Below are positions 1-9,700 of a DNA stretch of 64,000 nucleotides, in pieces. Where the stretch lies: NCBI GenBank assembly GCA_905160935.1, contig CAJHZI010000550.1, positions 420,001 to 484,000 on the forward strand. The letters are read 5' to 3'. The stretch is from Enchytraeus crypticus. Its lineage: Eukaryota; Annelida; Clitellata; Enchytraeida; Enchytraeidae. The position numbers and the translations under genes are program-made. The number at the start of each line of letters is the position of its first letter. Position 1 is the first letter of the stretch. The notes below the pieces were generated by a model that was not told where the DNA came from, ran no database searches, and saw nothing but the letters and a program-made list of their open reading frames with translations.

Positions 1-113
1 CCATCCATCAATCCATCCTTCTATCTATCTCTCTATCTATCTATCTCTCTCTCTCTTTTCTTTCTTTCTATCTCTCTTTCTATCTCTCTTTCTATCTCTC
101 TATCTCTTTCTTG
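1..113. repeat. Microsatellite (TCTA/CTTT)n
   Basis: Imperfect CCAT, TCTATC and CTTT repeats. From 114 to about 540 no gene is seen; this stretch holds AT-rich runs of TTAATTAA and TTTA type and lies within a TTC14 intron. Confidence 0.8.
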
Positions 114-544
114 TTCTAATTTTTCACCTGGCATGACGCACATGTTTGCAGATTCTCTTTGTCTCAATTCTCAATTCTCTCTTGCTTTGTCTGATTACAT
201 ACATGACATACTGCATGTTCCACAGAGTTTTCTGCTTCGCTGCTTTTTATGTGTTTTTTCATCGTATAGTTTATTTGCTCATCTCGGCACTGATTAATTA
301 TATAAATGATTAATTAATTAATAATTAACTAATAAATAAATAATTAATAAATGATAGAAACGTGAATGTAATCTGATTGTTCATTTTTGTTTTTCTTACT
401 TGAATATTTTTATTTGATTTTATTTATATTTTATGATTTATTTATTTATTTATGATTATTTATTTATTTAATGATTTATTTATTTTATTTTTATTTGAAT
501 ATTATTTTACCATATTCAATTGTGTCAGTTGAGAGTTGCCTGTT

Positions 545-682
545 GATAGAGCATAGTGCAGCTAGTGTAGATCTAAGAATAACCTTCTAACACCCCTTAG
601 TTTTTGTTAAAATCTGTCATCGCTCGGTCTTTAAAGATGGTCTCCCATTCGTGTACTAACTGAGCCCGATGTTGCTTAACTT
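545..682 (-). repeat. 5S rRNA-derived SINE, fragment
   Basis: On the minus strand it reads GTTAAGCAACATCGGGCTCA, GTTAGTAC and ATGGGAGACC in the order found in the middle and 3' part of 5S rRNA, followed by the body shared with the other copies (GAAGGTTATTCTTA). The SINE starting at 683 abuts it in opposite orientation. Confidence 0.7.
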
Positions 683-815
683 TGCTGGAGCCAGTGGCGA
701 TGTCGGTAAGATACTCGACCGTGAATCAATATGTGTGGGGTTCAATTCCTGGGCTCGCCCGTCACTGACATCGTTTTCCAGTGAGGAAACTGACGTTAAC
801 CATAGCTTTAGCTTT
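683..815 (+). repeat. tRNA-derived SINE, family 1
   Basis: GCTGGAGCCAGTGGCGATGT and GGTAAGATACTCGACC give an A-box-like start, GGGGTTCAATTCC a B box, followed by the family tail CCCGTCACTGACATCG and GTGAGGAAACTGACGTTAAC. Ten copies or parts were found in the window. Confidence 0.75.
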
Positions 816-1500
816 ACTTACAATACTACTGTTTTTATTCCCCATTGTGTATTGGCCTACTTGTCTATGCGCGTTTTATGCCTTGTATAAGTGTGCAGTG
901 TTTTACGTGTTTATATATGTTTTTATGTGTTTTACGTGTTTTTACGTGTTTGATGCGTTTCTATGTGTTTTACGTGTTGCCATGTGTTTGATGTGTTTCT
1001 ATGTGTTTCACAGGGCCTGATTTCTGACGAAGACTTGCCCACACATTATCGGTACGTCTTTCAGAACTATTTTATTACCTCTACTGTACTGTATTGCATA
1101 GTATTGTATAGTATTGTATAGTATTGTATTGTATAATGTATACTATAGTGTATTTTATAGTATTGTATAGTATAGTATTGTATTGTATTTTACTGTATAG
1201 TGTTGTATTGTATAGTGTGATATTGTATTATATTTTACTATATAGTATTGTATTGTATAGTATTATATTGTATTGTATAGTATTATATTGTATTGTATTT
1301 TACTATATGATATTGTAATGCACAGTATAATATTATATTGTATTTTACTATATAGTATTGTATAGTATTGTATTGTGTTCTATTTTGTAGTAATGTATAG
1401 TATTGTATAGTATAGTATTGTATTGTATTTTACTATATAGTATAGTATAGTACAGTATAGTATTGCATAGTTCTGTATTGTATTGTATTGTATTGTATTG
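816..1500. repeat. TTC14 intron satellites: ATGTGTTT array, then TATTGTATAG array
   Basis: Before the exon at 1014, about 890-1010 is built from TTTATGTGTTTTACGTG-like units, which give the acceptor a T-rich tract. From about 1080 to 1500 the intron is TATTGTATAG repeats. ORFs across these arrays encode low-complexity peptides only. Confidence 0.75.
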
Positions 1501-4500
1501 TAGCGTGGAGAAGTCAGCCACTCGTAGTATTGTATTGTATAGTATTGTATTGTATTGTAGCGTGGAGAAGTCAGCCACTCGTAGTATTGTATTGTATATT
1601 ATTGTATTGTATTGTAGCGTGGAGAAGTCAGCCACTCGTAGTATTGTATTGTATAGTATTGTATTGTATTGTAGCATGGAGAAGTCAGCCACTCAAGGTA
1701 TCTCGTCGTACTGTTCTCTGTTGGAGGAAACTCTAGCGTTCAACAATCCCAGGTGTGTCAGCAATCTAATCTCTAATCTGATTGGCTCAGCATTCGATCA
1801 GTCACAGCCACCGTCTCTTATGAGGGGTCTAGCAAGGTTTGTTATTGAATATACTGTATAAACACGCATTACAGTGAAATGATCAACTACGTTGATATCA
1901 CTTTTAATACCACATGTTTAAACCGTTAGGCAATATAGACCTTTTCCGTATAACCAGTCCAGTGAATGTCTGAGATTTTACTCTCAGATCAGCACAGCTG
2001 GGATTTGAACCCACGATGGTTCAATTCACCTCATGATCTGTCATTTAAAACTTCATGACGTTACCCCTACGCTAATGAGACGTTTAGATTTTGTAATCTA
2101 CAAAGATTTTTTTTGTCATTACTAGTCATTTTGTATGCTCTAGGGTGTTGTACACATGTTGTATGCTATAGGGTGGTATACGCATGTTGTATGCTCTAGG
2201 GTGGTGTACACTGAGGAGGAGTTTGCTGACAGGCTGAGGAAGGCACAGACTCACAGATTGGCGATGAAGAGGTTGATGAGATGTTTATACATACATGCAC
2301 ACATACATACACACATACATAACGGCACACTGGGTCAGGAAGCACAGATGCTTGTTTAAGACCCATTTCCTCCTTCCTCTCCATGGTTATTAGTAATCGT
2401 TCCCTTTTGATGGCGCATCAATTGCAGCCGGCGCGGATTTAAGAATAACCTTCCATCACCCTGGGATTTTTTCCTTCCTAAGCTTTTACCAACACTCGGT
2501 CTTCCAAGGACATACGTACCAGCACACATACATACACATACGTACACATATACATACACACGTGCATACATACATACAAACGTACATGCACACATACATA
2601 CACACATACATACACACATACATGTCTCCAAATAATAATTTCACCCTGGCAGTCCCGACGCTAATGTGCATACCCCCGTAGAATATAAGAAAATTAGCCA
2701 TAAACGGCAAACCAGAGTCTGGTCAACCTGGTATTGAGAATTTAGAATTTGAGCATACAATTCATTAAAGAATTTGAGCAAGTAGAATTTAAGGGATACC
2801 ATCCCCCATGACACCGAGATATATATTAATTGAGTCGAAACCAAGACATGCTAAGCCCAATGAAGCATATCGAGCATTCTTAGGCATAAATTCCATTAGT
2901 ATATAATTGGAAAGTGTAGTATCAGTGTGAACTGTAGCGTAATGGTTAGCGCGCTCGAGGCCAAGTTGAGAGGTCCGTGGTTCATTTCCCGCTGGTTCAT
3001 GAATTTTACTACACTTCTTAATTCTCTGTGCCATATGAGAGTTAGGAAAACGGAGATACATGTATATTAATATTGGTGACGTCCCTGCATAGCTTCCCCG
3101 ATCCCATTTAATCCATGACTCGGGTCTTATTCGGCTCTAGTAGCCAACCCCCTAACCTAACAATAATATCTCTTAATAGTAATGTCTCTTAATAATAGTG
3201 TCCATTAATAAAAATGTCCATTAATAAAAATGGCTCTTAATAATAACGTCTCTTAATTGAAATGGCGCGTAATAATAATGTCTCCTAGTAATAATGTCTC
3301 TTAATAATAATATCCATTAATTAATAATAATGTTCATTGATACTAATAATGTCCATTAATAATAAAGAGTTCTTTTAATATTAAAAGTTCCCATCAATAA
3401 AAAGTGTCCATTAGTTAAACATTTCCTGTAATGACCGTATTTACTAAGAAGATAATCTGAATATTAAACCTTAACGGTGATTAAACCATGGATTAAGTTA
3501 GAGAAGTCGTATACTAGTATTTACTAAACTACATTCAAGATTTATCTAGTTAAGCCTTTGATAGCGTGATCTCATACCTCTGCTGCTTGACGTGTAATTC
3601 TAGTTTTGATTTAATTGATTACTTGGTTGATTGACAGATTGATTAATTAATTGATTGACTGACTGATTGGTTGATTGCCTGATTGCTTGATTGATTGATT
3701 AATTGATTGACTGACTGATTGGTTGATTGCCTGATTGATTGATTGACTGATTGACTGATGTATTGATTGATTGATTGATTGATGGACTGATGGATTGAAT
3801 GAGTGCTTGACTGATAGATTGATTGACTGAGTGATTGATTGACTGACTGATTGATTGACTGAGTGATTGATTGACTGATCGATTGATGGATTGACTGACT
3901 GACTGAGTGATTGACTCATTGATTGGTTGATTGATGGATTGACTGACTGATTGATTGATTGATTGTAGCGTAGAGAGGGGGGTGGTAGACTTGAGAGAGG
4001 GGAGGCAGACAGAGGCGATTGATTGATTGATTGACTGACTGATTGATTGACTGATTGATTTCTTGACTGATTGGTTGACACTATGATTGATTGACTGATT
4101 TATTGTAGCATAGAGAAGGGGGTGGTAGACTTGAGAGAGGGGAGGCAGATAGAGGCGATTGATTGATTGACTGATTGATTGACTGACTGATTGATTTCTT
4201 GACTGATTGGTTGACACTATGATTGATTGATTGATTGTAGCGTAGAGAAGGGGGTGGTAGACTTGAGAGAGGGGAGGCAGATAGAGGCGATTGATGGATT
4301 GATTGATGGATTGATTGATTGTAGCGTAGAGAAGGGGGTGGTAGACTTAAGAGAGGGGAGGCAGATAGAGGCGATGCAGATGTTCAACAAAGCTCTGCAG
4401 ATAGACGAGAAAAACGTCGAGGCTTTGGTCGCTAGGGGCGCTCTGTGAGTGTCTCTGTCTGTCTGTCTGTCTGTCTGTATGTATGTCTTTCTTTCTGTCT

Positions 4501-4529
4501 GTCTGTCTGTCTGTCTGTCTCTATATGTC

Positions 4530-4566
<37 letters not shown>

Positions 4567-5919
4567 ATATGTCACAATATCTCTTTCTCTTTCAATTTCT
4601 CTTACTCTATCTCTTTCTCTGAAAGAGATAGAGTGATTTGGTGTTGATGCTGAAATAAAAACCTCTCTCTCTCTCTCTCTCTCTCCACCTATCTCTCTGT
4701 CTATCTCTCTTCTCTGCCTATCGTATATGCTCAAGAAATGTCATGACAAAAATTCTTATTTAAACTTTGTTTCACTAGTTAAGAGCATGTGTGATTACAT
4801 ATTAATGTGAACTACATGTGTGTTTATACAATTATGTGTAGGTATGTGTGTGTACTTGTGTATATATAGAAGTGTATGTAATTATGTGTAAGTGAAAGTT
4901 TGTATGTAGGTTTGTATATATATGTGTAGATATGTGCGCATATATTTGTCTATGTATGTATATGTATATATTACAAGGGAGATGGTTTGCTAAAGGATGT
5001 ACCAGAAGGAAGAATGCAAGGGAAAAGAGTTAGAGGAAGACGAAGACATGGGCTCCTGGATGATCTGATAATAAATTCATATGTAGAGAAGAAAAGGAAG
5101 GCTGAGGATAGAATTTGTTGGAAGTGTGCCATGGACCTGCCGTTAGGCAGTGCACTAGAAGTTTGTATGTATATATGTATGTGTATGTACTTGTATGTAT
5201 GTATGCACGTGTGTATCTATGTGTGTATGTATGTGCTAACAGTGAGAGCTACGACAGGGCTATGGAGGATTTTGAGGTAGCCCTCTTGTGTGTGTGCATG
5301 TACGTGTGTACGTATGCGTGTACGTATGTGTATACGTGTGTATGTACGTGTGTATGTTTGTGTGAATGTATGTATGTGTGTGTGTATGTATGTGTAGCTA
5401 TGCTAACAGTGAGAGCTACGACAGAGCTATGGAGGATTTTGAGATGGCTCTCTCTATAGACTCTGAGCACATCAACGCGAGACGTTACGCCATTCAGACT
5501 GTGACCACCCAAGCCAACAGGTGATCCATTCATTAACTTTATTAAGTATGTGTGGAGTTCAAGTCCTGGGCTCGCCCATCACTGACATCGCTTTCGAGTG
5601 AGGAAACTATTTTATCTGAATAAACTAAACCTAATTTAACGTCAATTTCCTAGTCTTATTAACAGATTGAGCGATAGATTTTGTGAATGATTTATTGCTT
5701 AATAGATTGATTTATTGCCTGATTGAGGCATTGATTGATTGATTGACTATTTGATTGGTTATTGGTTTATATATTGATTGGTTGATTGATTGATATATTG
5801 ATTGATTAAATGTTTGATATATTGATTGAGTAATTGATTGGTTGATATATTGATTGGTTGATTGAATAATTGGTTGATATATTGAGTGATTGATTATTTG
5901 ATATATTGATTGGTTGATA

Positions 5920-5951
<32 letters not shown>

Positions 5952-6701
5952 TATTGAGTGATTGATTGATTGATTGATTAGTCTGCTGGAGTCAGATGAC
6001 GTAGACAAGGCCTCAGCGTGTGTTGATCGTCTCGCGCTGATAGATCCTGACAACATCGAGCTCTCTGCTCTGCGCGGAGAGATAAGAGAGGCGAGACAGA
6101 GACGTCACCGGCATCACGCCAGTCAGGTAACCAGTCGTAATCATCATCATCATCATCAACATCATCTTCATCATCATCTTCATCATCATCATCGACACAA
6201 CAATGGGAGTCGTAATCTCCTCATCATCATCATCTTCATGATCATCATCTTCATCTTAATGATTATCATCATCATCTTCATAATCTTCATGATCATGATC
6301 ATCATCAGCTTCATCATCTTCATTATCATCATTATCATTATCATCATCATCATCGTCAGGTTCTCGTCACTAATTCACTAATCAGTGCTTAGCTTAATCC
6401 TTTAGTTTCATGATCACATCACCAGGAAATATTTTCCGACAGGATTAAATGGTAATTAATCCATCTAACTGAGGAAGGCAGCGAGAAACCACCTCAGAAG
6501 CCATAGTTTTCCCAAGCTATAGGCTACATAAGGTATGGATAAAGCATAGGGGAGGGAGAGAGAGAGGGAGAGAGTTTGTCTTCATTAATGTTTCTCATTG
6601 CTAATGTATTATGCATCATTATATGAGGAAACAAACTTTAAATCTTTATTGTAAATCTAACTATCTTCGTTAGTATTAGTGGTTTTTAGTATGATCATTA
6701 A

Positions 6702-6732
<31 letters not shown>

Positions 6733-9700
6733 TTAGTCATTTCTAGACTTGATCTCACTGCTCTGTTGTTGTTGTTGTATGTTGACATGCTCTGATTGGC
6801 TGTGGCTGGAATGTGGTTCACTCTACACACTGTATTCTCTGCTCTGATTGGCTGTGGCTGGAATGTGGTTCACTCTACACATTGTATTCTCTGCTCTGAT
6901 TGGCTGGTGTTTTCATATTCTGATTTTATGACGCCGTAATTCTATTCCATCTGCACGCGCTGTTCAATTCGTTGTGTCTTCTCAATGGGACAATCATGAA
7001 AACATGGCACTGAATCTGACGTTGGAACTCATGTGGTAACATTGTCTGTTAACATTATGTGGTTACATTATGTGATAACATTATGTGATAACATTATGTG
7101 GTAACATTCTCTGTTAATATTTTGTGATAACATCATGTGGTAACATTCTCTGTTAACATTATGTGATAACATTATGTGGTAACATTATGTGATAACATTA
7201 TGTGGTAACATTCTCTGTTAACATTATGTGATAACATCATGTGGTAATATTCTCTGTTAACATTCTATGATAACATTATGTGATAACTTTCTCTGATAAC
7301 TTATCTCAATAACTTTCTGTGTCTACTTACGTATCTTGTTCTGTGCCAAAATAAAAAAATTATTAACTTCTTATTAATTCTTATTGCTGACGTTTAAAAA
7401 TCTTAAAACAATGCAAACTTAAAAATCCAATTTCTTGCTCTTTAAAATTCTCTAAAAATAATTTTTAATAAATGAAATGCGCGACTAATGTGCCATATCT
7501 CAACTTGCTCTTCATTTAATCTGACTCGGTTTCACAACGTATATTCTTTTTTTGCGACACGTCTTATCCCTCCATGTGATCTGCCTATAATTGTTGTCTG
7601 GTTTCTGCGTTCATTTAAAAACTTTACTAATTTGATGCCTATTCGAAAATATAATATTTATTATAAAATATATAAATTATTGATATCTATTATAAACTAT
7701 ATTTATTATTTACCTTTTATTATATTTCATTGTACATAATATTCTACGTGTAAACATTTAATAAATCTCTATGTTGCTGAATGCACATACTAAACTTTAT
7801 ACACTTTCGTTCATCGATTGTGGATGTGTTCGTAAACTATGCCTTTATTTTAAACCACGCCTTTATTTTAAACCACGCCTCTATTTTAAACCATGCTTTT
7901 ATTATAAACCACGCCTCTATTTTGAACCACGCCTCTATTATAAATCACGCCTCTATTTTGAACCACGCCTCTATTTTAAAACCACGCCTCTATTTTATAC
8001 CACACCTTTATTTTAAACCACGCCTCTGTTTTAAACCACGCCTCTCTTGTGGACCACACCTCTTTTATTGTTAACCACACCTCTTTTATTGTTAACCACG
8101 CCTTTCTCTTGTATCGTGTGTCCAACACGCAACGTTAACCTGTTGATGTTAATTGTCGTGTGAGTAGAACTTAAGTGACAGGAAGGTTTGTAGCGATGAT
8201 GACGATGACGATGATGATACAATAGAGAGAGCGAGGAAAACGCTGTTGAAATCTTTAGGAAAACGTGAAACTCTTACCAGGTAAGCAATTAATCCCTCAA
8301 GTTCTTATATATCCACGCAATGTTTTACAGTCAGTCAATCAATCAATCAATACAGTTCTTATATAAAGTGTATCTACAGAAGGTTTTACAGAAACATCTT
8401 CATTTGAGAATCTAAGATTTGAATTGTGTTAATTTTATTACAATTATCCGTGCTAGAAATTAAATTGTAATATAGATATTAAAAATTGTTATAGAAATTA
8501 AAAAGATATATAGATATTAAAAATTGTTATAGAAATTAAAAAGATATATGGAAATTATATAGTTATGGATTAATTAATAGTTAAATCGAAATTAAATTAG
8601 AATTAAAAGTTTTAATTCTAAAAATTAAAGAAGTTATTGTAAAAGTATGTAATTTAAAAAACTAGAGAAAGTTGGTACAGATAGACAAGATTGATGGACT
8701 GATGATTGATTGACTGATGATTGAAAGACTGATTGATTGACTGATGATTGAGTGATTGATTGACTGCTTGATTGACTGATTAATGGACTGACTGATTGAT
8801 TGACTAATTTGACTAATGGACAAATGATTGATTGATTGACTGACTGATTGATTGACTAATGGATTGATTGACTGATTGATTGACTGACTGATTGATTGAC
8901 TAACTAACTGATTGATTGACTGACTGACTGACTGATTGATTGCCTGATGTACAGAGGAAGAAAGAGGAAGAGAAGCTCCTCTGGCTCCACAGATGGCGCC
9001 AGACAACTGAACGTAGAGGACGTGAGATCTCGAGTAGCCAGTATACTGGATCGACGTGTCAGTGCTCAGTCCCTGATCCCTGAGAAATCCTCCTTCATAT
9101 CTGCCCCGGAGGAGTTCGGAGGATCCGGCAAGTACTATGGGCCTGTGCTGCCTCCCTCCGTCAAGCCACCGGAGAAGGGAGCGAAGAAGCGGAACAAGAA
9201 GCCGAGTCGTAAGAGGAGGAAGAGGGCGAAGAGTTCCAGCGGGTCGTCGTCTGATGTGGAGATTTGTCGCGTGGAAGAAGGTGGGTCGGCTAGAAACAGT
9301 CGCTCGACTGGGAATAGAAATAGGTCGTCGAGTTCAGCCTCGAGAGGTCGTGAGGTCAGAGGTCAAAGAAAGGTTAGCAGAGGCCAAAAAAGTAGGTCAA
9401 GGTCACGTAGTAGAGGTCGTGATGGTAGAGGTCAAAGAAAGGTTAGCAGAGGTCAGAAAAGTAGGTCAAGGTCACAAAGTAGAGGTCAAAGAAGGGTTAG
9501 CAGAGTTCAGAAAAGTAAGTCAAGGTCACGTAGTGGAGGTCGTGAGGGTAGAGGTCAAGCCAGAATACACAGTATAGGTCGTAAATTTACAGGTCAATCA
9601 AGGTCACGTAGTAGTGATCGTGAGGGTATAGGTCAGCGAAGGTCATTAGTTCGTGACGTAAGAGGTCAAAGCTCAAGCAGTAGAGATGGTGAAGATAGGG

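Noticed and set aside
2356-2710. Cys/Met/Tyr/Val-rich ORFs, also at 4987-5533
   Set aside because: Products of ACATACAT and TGTATG microsatellites on either strand.
3647-4217. Long minus-strand ORFs rich in Ser-Ile-Asn-Gln (also at 5712-6056 and 8662-9006)
   Set aside because: They are translations of TTGATTGA and TTGACTGA satellites in TTC14 introns; such repeats avoid stops on that strand.
6013-6381. ORFs with poly-His, poly-Met or poly-Ile
   Set aside because: Frames of the (CAT)n repeat behind a TTC14 donor; only 5982-6126 is coding.
7020-8105. Regularly spaced short repeats that could look like a CRISPR array
   Set aside because: Units are directly joined without unique spacers; these are minisatellites in an animal intron.
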